From NCBI GenBank assembly GCA_026129095.1, contig JAHCIT010000008.1, positions 1 to 64,000 on the forward strand: a stretch of DNA of 64,000 bases. The letters run 5' to 3'. Each line of letters begins with the position of its first letter. The stretch's first letter is position 1. The stretch is from Deltaproteobacteria bacterium. Lineage in GTDB: Bacteria; JAGRBM01; JAHCIT01. Made by a program: the position numbers and the translations under genes. Shown here in pieces: positions 52,737 to 61,455 of the stretch. A model generated the notes under the pieces. It did not search any database, was not told the origin of the DNA, and worked only from the letters and a program-made list of their open reading frames with translations.

Positions 52737-53216
52737 ATGGGCAAGCACACCAAAGGCATCAAGTCACTGGACGCGCCGGTCAACCTGATGCCGTTCATTG
52801 ACCTGCTGTGCGTCTTGATCTGTTTTCTGATCATGTCGGCCGTATGGGTTTCCATCACGCAGATCGAGATCAACCTGCCATCATCGGGCGGCGGCGGAGC
52901 CGGGGCGGCCGAGGATGCACCCCCGCCATTTTCACTGACGGTCGTGGTGAAAAAGGCCGGGTATGGCATCGCCGCTTCAGGCGGCGCCCTGCCTGAAATA
53001 CCCAAGACGGATGACGGCAAGTACGACACTGCAAAACTCGGCGAGAAGCTCGCCGAGATTCGCGGGCACTTCCCCAACGAACGGGAAGTGGTGATTGCCA
53101 GCGATCCGGGCATTCCCTACGAAAACCTGGTCAGCACAATGGATATCGCCGTGAAAAACGGCTTTGACGCGATATCACTGGCCCCCTGGAATGAAACGAC
53201 TGCTGAAGGGCAGTAG
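52737..53216 (+). CDS. ExbD/TolR family protein, first copy
   Basis: 159 aa. A short cytoplasmic segment leads to one membrane helix (about 17-40) with the proton-carrying aspartate in NLMPFIDLLCVL. A glycine-rich linker (GGGGAGAAED) and a periplasmic ExbD-fold domain follow. It works with the upstream channel. GGAG lies about 11 bases before the ATG. The domain is longer than in E. coli TolR. Confidence 0.9.
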   Translation: MGKHTKGIKSLDAPVNLMPFIDLLCVLICFLIMSAVWVSITQIEINLPSSGGGGAGAAEDAPPPFSLTVVVKKAGYGIAASGGALPEIPKTDDGKYDTAKLGEKLAEIRGHFPNEREVVIASDPGIPYENLVSTMDIAVKNGFDAISLAPWNETTAEGQ

Positions 53217-53228
53217 GAGAGAAAGGCA

Positions 53229-53768
53229 ATGGGCGCTGGCGCAGCAATGCCGGAACCATCCGGCGGAGGCGGTCAAAAAGGATTCCTGAAGCGCGGTAAG
53301 GCCGGCGGGCGTCGCATGAGCGCTCCCGATCTCATGCTGACTCCGCTGATCGACTTTCTCATCGTGCTCGTGATCTTCCTCATCCAGAGCTTTTCCGCCG
53401 ACCCGACGATCAGCCTCCCCGGTGACGTGCGTCTCCCCCACTCCATATCCGAGAAGGGCCTCAAGGCCGCGGTAGCGGTGGCAGTATCCGAATCGGTAAT
53501 CACCGTGGAAGGGCATGCTGTCGCCGCCGTTTCAGACGTGGCAGCCATGAAGGATTTCATCATTCCTGGCCTCGTCGCCGCCCTTCAGAAGACCCGCGAG
53601 CGGGCTGATGCCTGGGCGGCCGCCGGCATCGAAGGCACTGAATTCAAGGGGGACGTCATCATCACGTCCGACAAGGAAATCCCCTTCGATATCCTCATGA
53701 AGATCATGGCCTCCTGCGGCGAAGTGGGATACGGCAACCTGTCGCTCGCCGTGCTCCAGACCATCTGA
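53229..53768 (+). CDS. ExbD/TolR family protein, second copy
   Basis: 179 aa. The N-terminal 30 residues are glycine-rich and basic; one membrane helix follows with the key Asp in MLTPLIDFLIVL. The periplasmic domain holds VIITSDKEIPFDILMKIM, a typical ExbD segment. It is only distantly like the first copy, which suggests that the two have different tasks in one motor. It starts 12 bases after the first copy. Confidence 0.9.
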   Translation: MGAGAAMPEPSGGGGQKGFLKRGKAGGRRMSAPDLMLTPLIDFLIVLVIFLIQSFSADPTISLPGDVRLPHSISEKGLKAAVAVAVSESVITVEGHAVAAVSDVAAMKDFIIPGLVAALQKTRERADAWAAAGIEGTEFKGDVIITSDKEIPFDILMKIMASCGEVGYGNLSLAVLQTI

Positions 53769-53828
53769 TTCCTCTCTCTGACGGCCATCGTATCCGGCCA
53801 GCGAACGCTATTGCCCCGCTCCGTGCAG

Positions 53829-53870
53829 TCAGTTATTTCCCGGCCGTGGGCGACTAACTGAGCAGTCAGT
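53829..53870. promoter_or_regulatory. Inverted and direct TCAGT repeats before hpnC
   Basis: TCAGTTA (53829-53835) and TAACTGA (53855-53861) form a 7-bp inverted repeat, and the latter overlaps a second palindrome ACTGA-gcag-TCAGT (53857-53870). GCAGTCAGT also appears twice (53825-53833, 53862-53870). The cluster could be an operator for the hpn genes or a transcript end for the exbD genes; I cannot decide. Confidence 0.35.
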
Positions 53871-53950
53871 GAGCCCCTCTGGCCCGCCAGAACACACAGG
53901 AGATTCCGGACGTTACGCTTCGGTGAGGAGCGGCCCTTCCGGCACCGGCA

Positions 53951-54928
53951 TTGGCACTCGATCCGCATCAGTATCCGCTTGAATGGACCGCTCCCGTCCC
54001 CCCGGTGGAAGACGCCCGGCGGTGGTGCCAGCGCATGGCGGCAAGCCACTACGAGAACTTCCCCGTGGCGAGCTGGATACTGGGCGGCCGCAGGCGGCAC
54101 CATGTGGCTGCCGTATACGCCTTTGCACGGACCGCCGACGACCTGGCCGACGAGCCGGACTATCCGGAACCCGGTGTGACCCCCGAAAAGCGTCTGGCCA
54201 ACCTGGACCAGTGGCAATCCCACCTGACGCTGGCGTTTGAGGGCCGGGCATCCCATCCGGCATTTGTCGCGCTCTCGGCCACGGCCCGGGAACTCGGCCT
54301 ACCGAAAAACCTGTTTGAAGACCTGCTGTCGGCATTCCGCCAGGACGTGATGAAGTCCCGGTATGAAAACCTGGATGAGGTGCGTGACTACGCCCGCCGG
54401 TCCGCGAATCCGGTCGGGAGGCTCGTGCTCCGCATCTGGGGGATCACGGATCCCAGGGCCGACGCCTGTTCGGATGCCATCTGCTCGGCCCTCCAGCTCG
54501 TGAACTTCTGGCAGGACGTGTCGAAGGATTATGTCGAGCGCGACCGCATCTATCTCCCCCGCGACCGGATGGTGCACCATGGGGTATCCGAGACTGAACT
54601 CCGTGCGGGACCGGTGACTGCCGGCTACCGGAACCTGCTGGAGGAAATGAACCAGACCGCCGCACAGCTTTTCGAGGCGGGCCGTCCCCTGCCCTCGATG
54701 CTTCCGTTCCCCCTGTCACTGTGGCTCCGGTGGGTCTGGCTTGGCGGCACGGCCATCGGAAGGCGGCTCCGGCTGGCCGGGTACGATGTCTTTTCCCGGC
54801 GCCCTGTCCTCACGGGGCCCGACATGGTGAAGCTGCTGCTGCGGGGCCTGTTCCCCCTGGGCGGACGCCCTGCCCTGCCGTCCGGCCGGATGCTGGCAGC
54901 GGCCACGGTATCCAAGGAGGCTGCCTGA
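53951..54928 (+). CDS. hpnC: HpnC, hydroxysqualene-forming synthase
   Basis: 325 aa from a TTG; I see no better start. A trans-isoprenyl synthase fold with the first aspartate motif RTADDLADE (Asp63, 64, 67) and the second NFWQDVSKD. In the three-enzyme HpnCDE route, HpnD makes presqualene diphosphate from two farnesyl diphosphates, HpnC turns it into hydroxysqualene and HpnE reduces that to squalene. The stop overlaps the hpnD start in TGATG. The C-terminal 50 residues are hydrophobic and may lie on the membrane. Confidence 0.94.
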   Translation: MALDPHQYPLEWTAPVPPVEDARRWCQRMAASHYENFPVASWILGGRRRHHVAAVYAFARTADDLADEPDYPEPGVTPEKRLANLDQWQSHLTLAFEGRASHPAFVALSATARELGLPKNLFEDLLSAFRQDVMKSRYENLDEVRDYARRSANPVGRLVLRIWGITDPRADACSDAICSALQLVNFWQDVSKDYVERDRIYLPRDRMVHHGVSETELRAGPVTAGYRNLLEEMNQTAAQLFEAGRPLPSMLPFPLSLWLRWVWLGGTAIGRRLRLAGYDVFSRRPVLTGPDMVKLLLRGLFPLGGRPALPSGRMLAAATVSKEAA

Positions 54929-55773
54929 TGGCCGATACAGCCGCTACCGACCAGTTCCGGAACTCCAACTTCGCGCTAGCCTTCTTCTTCCTGCCGAAGG
55001 CCGAACGTGAGGCGATGCAGATTGTCTATGCCTACTGCCGGATACTGGATGATATTGTCGATGAACCCGGTGATCCCGCGGTCAAGCGCAAGGAACTCCG
55101 CAAGTGGGAGGAGGAACTGGACCAGATATACAACGGCCGTCCCCTCGACCCACTGGGCCGCCGCCTCCAGGAAATCGTCCGCCAGTTCCACCTGAGCCGC
55201 GAACCGTTCCAGCGGATCATCGACGGATGTGCAATGGACCTCGACCACGCCCGTTATGAAACCTTCGACGATCTCTATGTCTACTGCACCAAGGTGGCGA
55301 GCGCGGTCGGCCAGTGCTGCATCGAGATATTCGGCTACGAAAACATGAAAACGCAGGACTATGCCGAGCATCTGGGAGTCGCGCTCCAGCTTACCAACAT
55401 CCTCCGGGACGTGGGCGAGGATGCCCGGCGGGGGCGGATCTACCTTCCGCGGCAGGAAATGGACCGGTTCGGAGTCACCGAGACGGACATTCTCGCCGGC
55501 CGGCAAACGGACAATACGCGAAAGCTTCTCGAACAGTTCGGCAAGAGGGCGAAAGGCTACTACGAACTCGCCGAGAGCGAAAAGCATGAGCTGGAACCGA
55601 AACGGCTCATGGCCGCCGAAATCATGGGTGCCATTTACCGGAAGGTGCTCGACCGGGTGGAAGCCTCCGGGTACGACGTATTCGGCGCTCCCCTGAAACT
55701 GACCACACTGGAGAAGGCTTCGGCGCTCGCAGGAGTCATGGCGCGCCATTACCTGCGCCGCGAGGCAGCCTGA
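54928..55773 (+). CDS. hpnD: HpnD, presqualene diphosphate synthase
   Basis: 281 aa from the ATG at 54928, preceded by a perfect AAGGAGG at 54914-54920. Aspartate motifs are ILDDIVDE (Asp41, 42, 45) and NILRDVGED, followed by GRIYLP, as in phytoene and squalene synthases. It condenses two farnesyl diphosphates to presqualene diphosphate. Position between hpnC and hpnE distinguishes it from phytoene synthase. Confidence 0.96.
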   Translation: MADTAATDQFRNSNFALAFFFLPKAEREAMQIVYAYCRILDDIVDEPGDPAVKRKELRKWEEELDQIYNGRPLDPLGRRLQEIVRQFHLSREPFQRIIDGCAMDLDHARYETFDDLYVYCTKVASAVGQCCIEIFGYENMKTQDYAEHLGVALQLTNILRDVGEDARRGRIYLPRQEMDRFGVTETDILAGRQTDNTRKLLEQFGKRAKGYYELAESEKHELEPKRLMAAEIMGAIYRKVLDRVEASGYDVFGAPLKLTTLEKASALAGVMARHYLRREAA

Positions 55774-55775
55774 TC

Positions 55776-57125
55776 GTGCCGCCGCCGGACGTCCTCATCG
55801 TGGGCGGCGGCATCGCTGGCCTTGCGGCCGCCACGGAACTGGCCGACAGCGGCCTTCGGCCCCTCATTCTGGAAATGCGCGCCGACGGCGGCGGACGGGC
55901 GTCGTCCTTCAATGATCCGGCCAGCGGAATCCGGGTAGACAACGGGCAGCACCTTCTCATGGGCTGCTATGCCGAAACGCTCCGGTTTCTGGAACGTATC
56001 GGAGCACGCGGCGACCTGATCTTCCAGGAACAGCTCGAAGTGAACTATCTCGGCGACAGCAAGGGGCCCGGACGGATGCGGGCGCTCAACCTGCCCGCCC
56101 CGTTGCATCTGCTGGGGGGGCTGCTCACTTTCAACCTGCTGTCATGGCGCGAGCGGTTCCAGACCCTGCGCGTGGGACTGGCCATCCAGTTCGGCGGCTC
56201 CGGCGGAGCCGACGAAAGCGTACGCGACTGGCTGACACGGCTCGGTCAGAGCAGACGGGTGCAAACGGTCCTGTGGGATCCGATCACCATTGCCACCCTG
56301 AACGAGGAACCCGAACGCGCCTCCGCGGAACTGCTCCGCGAAGTGCTTCGCATCGCCTTCTTCAGCTCCAGGGAGGGCTCCCGTCTGGTCATACCCGCCA
56401 CGCACCTCAGCGATCTGTACGTGGGCCGGGCGAAGTCATGGCTCGCGGCTCGCGGGTCCGAATTCCGCCCGCAGGCCCACGTGTCCGAAATCCTGTTCGA
56501 TAGCGGCAAAGTGGCAGGGGTCCGGCTCCGGAGCGGGGAAACCATCCTGTGCGGCCGGGTGATATCGGCCGTGCCGGCACATCCCCTGCTCAGTCTGCTG
56601 CCCCAGGGAATACGGAGCGAGGCGCCCTTCAACAGGCTGGAGGAGCTTTCCGGCTCGCCGATCGTCAGCGTCAACCTGTTTTACGACCGCCCGGTGACGG
56701 ACGACCCGTTCGTCGCGCTCCTCGACAGCCCGATCCACTGGGTATTCAACCGCCCCAGGATACTGGGAGAGAAAAGCCCGCAGCTTCACCACTACGCACT
56801 GATTGTGAGCGGCGCCCGGACCCTGCTCGACGTGCCGAACGACAGGATTTGCGCCGATGCGGCCCGCGAGATGGTCCGGGTCTTCCCTCTGGCCCGCGAG
56901 GCGAAACTGGTCCGGTCCGTTGCGGTCAAGGACCGGGAGGCGACATTCGCCCAGTTCCCCGGCGTCAACGGCATACGGCCGGGGCCGGTGACACGGCATG
57001 AGGGTTTTTATCTGGCCGGAGACTGGACCGGGACACGGCTTCCGGCGACCATCGAGAGCGCCGCCCTGAGCGGGCATCAGGCCGCCCGGGCCCTACTGGA
57101 TAAAGGCCAACCTGTCAGGGGCTGA
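55776..57125 (+). CDS. hpnE: HpnE, hydroxysqualene dehydroxylase (FAD)
   Basis: 449 aa, starting with GTG two bases after the hpnD stop. The FAD-binding motif IVGGGIAGLAAATELA near residues 8-23 and the GGGRASS turn near 38-44 are those of the amine-oxidase/desaturase family. The end (GFYLAGDWTGTRLPATIESA) is the second FAD site. HpnE removes the hydroxyl of hydroxysqualene to give squalene, the hopanoid precursor. No squalene-hopene cyclase is in the window. It converges on the next gene with an 11-base overlap. Confidence 0.95.
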   Translation: MPPPDVLIVGGGIAGLAAATELADSGLRPLILEMRADGGGRASSFNDPASGIRVDNGQHLLMGCYAETLRFLERIGARGDLIFQEQLEVNYLGDSKGPGRMRALNLPAPLHLLGGLLTFNLLSWRERFQTLRVGLAIQFGGSGGADESVRDWLTRLGQSRRVQTVLWDPITIATLNEEPERASAELLREVLRIAFFSSREGSRLVIPATHLSDLYVGRAKSWLAARGSEFRPQAHVSEILFDSGKVAGVRLRSGETILCGRVISAVPAHPLLSLLPQGIRSEAPFNRLEELSGSPIVSVNLFYDRPVTDDPFVALLDSPIHWVFNRPRILGEKSPQLHHYALIVSGARTLLDVPNDRICADAAREMVRVFPLAREAKLVRSVAVKDREATFAQFPGVNGIRPGPVTRHEGFYLAGDWTGTRLPATIESAALSGHQAARALLDKGQPVRG

Positions 57126-57978
57126 CGACCTCGATATCCAGCCGGACGGCCGCCCCCTCCACCTTTTGCGATTTCACAATGACCTTGTAGGGAAAGTCCG
57201 CCATCCGGGCACGCAGGTTTTCGAGGTCAGCGGCGAGCCGCTCCGGCGTCGTCCGGAATTCGCCGCCAATGGCATAAGGTACCGACCCTTCGAAGCTCTT
57301 GCGTACCGATCTCTGAACGTCCTCGGTGGAGCTGAATGACAGGTTCCGGACCACGTTCAGTTCCAGCTTCCACGAGGTATTGACGTGAAACCCGCGGCCC
57401 GCGAGCGTCTGGCGGACTGCCGCCATGTTCGCGCTGAATGCCATCTTGATCCCTTCGGGCGCTTCCTCGACCGTGCTTTCACTAATTGCCCTGTCTATGG
57501 CGGACTTTATCGCCGAGATGCCGGCGGCCGGGACATTCTTCATTCCGCCAGGCACCGGAAGCCCTGAAAACACGGCCGGGACCAGTTCATCAACGGCGGC
57601 CGAGCGCATCCGTTTCGTCTCGCTGCCCTGGACAGTGATGGTGGAGGCGGCAGCCGGATTGAGTTTCCGGCCAATCACCTTCTGGGGCCATTTCTGGACC
57701 GGAGCGGCTGCAACTGGCGGCGGTTCCGGATCTGGCGCCGCCGGGACTGGTTCAGGGACCGGAACCGGTGCTTCGACCGGAACAACGGGCTGTGCAGGGA
57801 CGGCGGCGGCTGGCGGCGCGGCTTCAGCCGGGGAGCCCGGCGATCCAAGCCGCCAGGGAGACTGGGATGACGTAAACATCCACCACGCCGCACCGCCGGT
57901 TCCAAGGCCCGCGATGGCCACCAGCACCGACACGACGATCGGCGCTCCATAGGAGGGACTGTTGGCTGGACCGGCCAT
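57115..57978 (-). CDS. Membrane-anchored protein of unknown function with Pro/Ala-rich stalk
   Basis: 287 aa. One membrane helix at about 13-35, then a long Pro/Ala/Val-rich stalk (about 53-97) like those of TonB or TolA, then a C-terminal domain of about 180 residues that I do not recognise. The C-terminus alternates charged helices with hydrophobic strands and has no cysteine. It may span part of the periplasm, but no TonB-type C-terminal motif is visible. It lies between hpnE and the porin. Confidence 0.7.
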   Translation of the reverse strand: MAGPANSPSYGAPIVVSVLVAIAGLGTGGAAWWMFTSSQSPWRLGSPGSPAEAAPPAAAVPAQPVVPVEAPVPVPEPVPAAPDPEPPPVAAAPVQKWPQKVIGRKLNPAAASTITVQGSETKRMRSAAVDELVPAVFSGLPVPGGMKNVPAAGISAIKSAIDRAISESTVEEAPEGIKMAFSANMAAVRQTLAGRGFHVNTSWKLELNVVRNLSFSSTEDVQRSVRKSFEGSVPYAIGGEFRTTPERLAADLENLRARMADFPYKVIVKSQKVEGAAVRLDIEVVSP

Positions 57979-58047
57979 GTGCGGTCATTGGTACCCCGTC
58001 CGGCACTAGCCATGCAAGCACCCTCATCCGGCCTCGCCAAAAGAAAC

Positions 58048-58078
58048 GGGCGCTCCGGGCCGGGAACCCGGAGCGCCC
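58048..58078 (-). terminator. Intrinsic terminator of the porin gene
   Basis: A perfect 12-bp stem, gggcgctccggg and cccggagcgccc, with a 7-base loop lies about 50 bases past the porin stop. On the minus strand it is followed by GTTTCTTTT. A second small hairpin, tgcaccc and gggtgca, sits between it and the stop codon at 58096-58114. Confidence 0.8.
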
Positions 58079-58126
58079 ATGGAACATAAGGGACATGCAC
58101 CCTTTGCGGGTGCAGGGGTGGCTGTT

Positions 58127-59665
58127 TTACCAGTCCGCCTGGAAGCGGGTCTGGAAGGTGTGCAGGGCACCCTTCGGCACGTAGAGCGTCAGCGAGTCGG
58201 TGTTCCTCACAACCGAGTAGATGTAATTGGACTTCAGCATGAAGTTCGGCGTGAGGTGCCAGTTAACGGCAAACGCGTAGTTGTCCAGCTTGCCGCCATC
58301 GCCGTTGACCGACGGGTACGGATTGGATGCCGTGGGTGGCGGGAGTATCTGGTTCTCGCCCGCCGGCGAGTCAGCATGCGCCGTGTTCACCAGCGCAGCG
58401 GTCGAGCGGCCCGGCACATCGCCATCAATCAGGTTCAGGTGCGACCAGCGGAAGGCGAACTCCCAGGCGCCAATCCCGCCGTCCTTGAAGGCGATCTGCT
58501 TGAGGACTGGCCGGCCGAATGTTCCATTACTGTAGGTCCGGTTGCCATTCAGCATGTAGGAACCCTGGAGATAGGTTCCCCACAGGAACGGGTTTCCCAT
58601 TCCGCGCCGGGATACATGCGATATCATGTATTCACCCTGCAGCGAGAACGACTCAATCTGGGCAGCGTACTCAAATGAGTACTGGGCAAGCTTCCTGACC
58701 GAACCCAAACCGCCCTGTCCGAACAGGCCGGGGTTGGTAGCACTGGCGCCTGGGCCGATGCTCCGCATGGAGCCGGTCTGGACCAGGGCCGGGCCCTGGT
58801 TGATCTCGGGCCGGGCGCTGAATGCCACTGTATCCTGCTGCGGCGCGGAAAGACGGTAAGAGAAACCGAGGTGGAGCAGCTCAGCACCCTTGTCCTCCAG
58901 CAGCGGTGCCCAGGTGAGCCGGGCCGTCAGGTCGTAATCCTTGTCGTCGATCTGCCGGATCCGGGACGGTGTGTTGGGCGGCGCAGGTACCGCGGGCGAG
59001 GCCGTTACCGGCACCCGGTGGTTGGCTCCGGTTACCCGGAATACGCCCACCGTTGCGGTGGCAGTCTTGTTCAGAAGGCTGGTGTTGCTGATTGCAAGGC
59101 CCATGTCGCGGCTCGGAGCAAACGCCAGGGTCGGCGAGCTGCGTTCCATGAACGTGATGAACCGGCTGGTGGTGAGCTCTTCCAGACTCCACGGCTGCTT
59201 GAAGTGGCCGAAGGTCACGTTGAAATCACCGGGCAGCTTTCTCAGCCGGATGTAGGCATCTTCAAACGTCGCCGCGTTACCGGCAAAGTTCGGCTGGAAC
59301 TTGAATTCAAAGTGGTTGTACACCGTGCAGCCGATATCGAGACGGCCGGTCCGGATATTGGTACCGTCCTTGAATGGATACCCGCCCACGGCGCCCAGCG
59401 CCGGGACAGCCGGGAACGGCGGGGTAGCCGGAGTCGCCGTTGTGGCTGGAGCGAACGGGCCGTTCGCGCCTTCCAGCGCGCTGTTGCCGTTCATCCAGTA
59501 GGCATCGAAATAGATACGGCCGCCGAGGGCGCAGCTTGCCTCGTCGCTCTTCAGCTTGATTCCGTCCTTCCATTCGACCTTGAAATCGCCTGCGCTGGCT
59601 GCCCGTGAAAACGCGAGAACCATTCCCGCAACGAGCCAAATCCTGACCTTGTTTCTGGTGTCCAT
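58127..59665 (-). CDS. OprP/OprO-family phosphate-selective-type porin
   Basis: 512 aa from ATG 59665 with AAAGGGAG upstream. A signal peptide ends at about residue 25 (RAASA). The mature part is a long beta barrel with family segments such as VYNHFEFKFQPNFAG and GHFKQPWSLEELTTSRFITFMER, and an aromatic end (QADW). Two cysteines in the N-terminal third (in SCALGG and DIGCTV) could form a disulfide. Family members pass phosphate, pyrophosphate or other anions across the outer membrane. A possible Pho box upstream supports phosphate. Confidence 0.92.
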   Translation of the reverse strand: MDTRNKVRIWLVAGMVLAFSRAASAGDFKVEWKDGIKLKSDEASCALGGRIYFDAYWMNGNSALEGANGPFAPATTATPATPPFPAVPALGAVGGYPFKDGTNIRTGRLDIGCTVYNHFEFKFQPNFAGNAATFEDAYIRLRKLPGDFNVTFGHFKQPWSLEELTTSRFITFMERSSPTLAFAPSRDMGLAISNTSLLNKTATATVGVFRVTGANHRVPVTASPAVPAPPNTPSRIRQIDDKDYDLTARLTWAPLLEDKGAELLHLGFSYRLSAPQQDTVAFSARPEINQGPALVQTGSMRSIGPGASATNPGLFGQGGLGSVRKLAQYSFEYAAQIESFSLQGEYMISHVSRRGMGNPFLWGTYLQGSYMLNGNRTYSNGTFGRPVLKQIAFKDGGIGAWEFAFRWSHLNLIDGDVPGRSTAALVNTAHADSPAGENQILPPPTASNPYPSVNGDGGKLDNYAFAVNWHLTPNFMLKSNYIYSVVRNTDSLTLYVPKGALHTFQTRFQADW

Positions 59666-59756
59666 CCGTAACTCCCTTTCAGTGTTGACGCGCATCCGGC
59701 TACAGGGGGCCGCAGACCGGATGACGGCGGGCAGCCTATGCCTGCCGCGTGGCGGA

Positions 59757-59788
59757 ATGATGGAAACCGTGTGACGGGGACGTGACAA
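59757..59788 (-). promoter_or_regulatory. Possible Pho box and -10 of the porin gene
   Basis: Minus strand: TTGTCAC (59788-59782), four bases, CCGTCAC (59777-59771), then CATCAT (59762-59757) as a -10. The 11-bp repeat period fits PhoB sites (CTGTCAT units); each half matches five of seven bases. The leader to the ATG would be about 85 bases. Confidence 0.4.
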
Positions 59789-59898
59789 GCACCGGAACGG
59801 TCACCATAAGGGCCTTAGCGGCCTCTGGAGGCACCGTGTTACGGATCATGGACGCCGGAGGGGGTTTCCCCCTAGAATCGTTCCAAGATGGCCGACAG

Positions 59899-61455
59899 AT
59901 GAAGATTCTTCTCGTCAACCCGCCGACGACCAACGTCCATGTGCCGGAAAACACGCCGCTGGGGCTTCTGTACCTGGCACAGGCGGTCCGTGATATCGCT
60001 GATCCGTGGGTGATCGACTTCGACGCCATGAAGCTTCCCGCTGGCGGGATGCTGCGCCGCCTGACGGAAGAACGGCCCGATCTTCTCGGCATCACCTGCA
60101 CGACATACAGCTTCAAGGCCCTTGTCGAGATCACCCGGTTTGTCCGCGAGCAGTTGCCTGAAACCCGGATCGTGATCGGCGGCCCGCACGTGACTGCCTA
60201 TCCGGAGCAGGCGATGAAAGAGGCCGCTCCCGACTGGATCATTACCCGGGAAGGCGAACTGGCATTCCGTGATCTGGTACTGGGTCTGAAAGGCGAACAG
60301 TCCTGTCCAGCGCCCGGCAGCATCATCGAGGGCACTCCGCTGGAGCCGATCGAGCGTTTCGGCTTTCCTGCCCGCGATCTCCTGGAACCCGGACTGTATG
60401 GCTACCTGGGGAACCATCCCCGGCACGTGGCCCCCGAGGCGGTCATGCTCTGGGGACGGGGCTGCCCGCACAAGTGTACCTTCTGCTCGGATGTCGTGTT
60501 CATGGACCGGAAGACCCGGTTCCGGCCCGCGGACGCCGTGCTGGACGAAATCGGCGAGCTCAAGCGTCTCGGGTTCAAGGAGATATTCGTCTACGACGAC
60601 GAACTGGCGGGAATGAACCCGGTGGAAAACGCCTGGATCGCCGAGATATGCAGGGGGATCATCGCCCGCGGCTATAACGACCTTGTATTCAAGTGCCAGG
60701 GCCGGTGCTCGAAGTTTGCCACCCAGGAGATGCTCGACCTGATGGCCGAGGCCGGATTCCGGACCATCATGTGGGGCGTCGAGAGCGGATCGCCCGCTGT
60801 TCTCCGCGCAATCCGCAAGGGCACGACGCGAGAAGCGATCGAGGAAACGATGGAACGATGCCGCAAGGCCGGTATCGAGCGGTGGATGTTCCTCATCATC
60901 GGATTCCCGCAGGAAACCGCCAGCGATCTCCAGATGACCTGCGACCTGGTAGAGAAGGTGAAGCCGGAATACGTGCAGGTGACCTTCGCCACGCCCTATC
61001 CGTCGGCGCTCAGCGAGCAGGCCCTCAGGGAAAACCGCGTCCAGAACTGGGATATCGACACCTGGAATACGCATCGCCCGGTGATCCGCTGCGACCACCT
61101 GACCGACGACGAGCTGATCGCCTGGCGGGAAAAGATACTGGCCGCCTGCGACCGCCACCACCGCGTCGAGCCGCAACCGGGCATGCATGTCGCCGAGGAA
61201 GCCATCGGAAACTCCTGCTATTCGGGCATGGTCGTGGGGCTGGATGCCGCAAAGGGCCTGCCTTCAGGAGACCGGATTCCGCCCCGTGTGCCCCAGCACC
61301 GGATCCCGACGTGGGATGACCACTGGGAGGCGACCAAACTGGCCTGGAAACGGCAGGGCCTCGGTGGCATCTACCAGAAGGCGGTCCGGGCCTTCCAGCG
61401 CCGGTTCACGGACCGTTCCGTCCCGCCCGAAAGCCTGTTCATGGGACAGGGCTAG
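59899..61455 (+). CDS. B12-binding-domain radical SAM protein
   Basis: 518 aa from the ATG that gives MKILLVNPPT; the frame is open for 39 more codons but lacks a match. An N-terminal cobalamin-binding-like domain (to about 130, with TPLGLLYLAQ and GGPHVTAYP) is followed by a radical SAM core with Cys189, Cys193 and Cys196 in GCPHKCTFCSD. The histidine that ligates cobalamin in the DxHxxG motif is not evident, so B12 may be bound base-off or absent. Relatives methylate, cyclise or join many substrates. No neighbouring gene reveals the substrate. A small AGGGGG/CCCCCT hairpin lies at 59859-59873 before it. Confidence 0.88.
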   Translation: MKILLVNPPTTNVHVPENTPLGLLYLAQAVRDIADPWVIDFDAMKLPAGGMLRRLTEERPDLLGITCTTYSFKALVEITRFVREQLPETRIVIGGPHVTAYPEQAMKEAAPDWIITREGELAFRDLVLGLKGEQSCPAPGSIIEGTPLEPIERFGFPARDLLEPGLYGYLGNHPRHVAPEAVMLWGRGCPHKCTFCSDVVFMDRKTRFRPADAVLDEIGELKRLGFKEIFVYDDELAGMNPVENAWIAEICRGIIARGYNDLVFKCQGRCSKFATQEMLDLMAEAGFRTIMWGVESGSPAVLRAIRKGTTREAIEETMERCRKAGIERWMFLIIGFPQETASDLQMTCDLVEKVKPEYVQVTFATPYPSALSEQALRENRVQNWDIDTWNTHRPVIRCDHLTDDELIAWREKILAACDRHHRVEPQPGMHVAEEAIGNSCYSGMVVGLDAAKGLPSGDRIPPRVPQHRIPTWDDHWEATKLAWKRQGLGGIYQKAVRAFQRRFTDRSVPPESLFMGQG

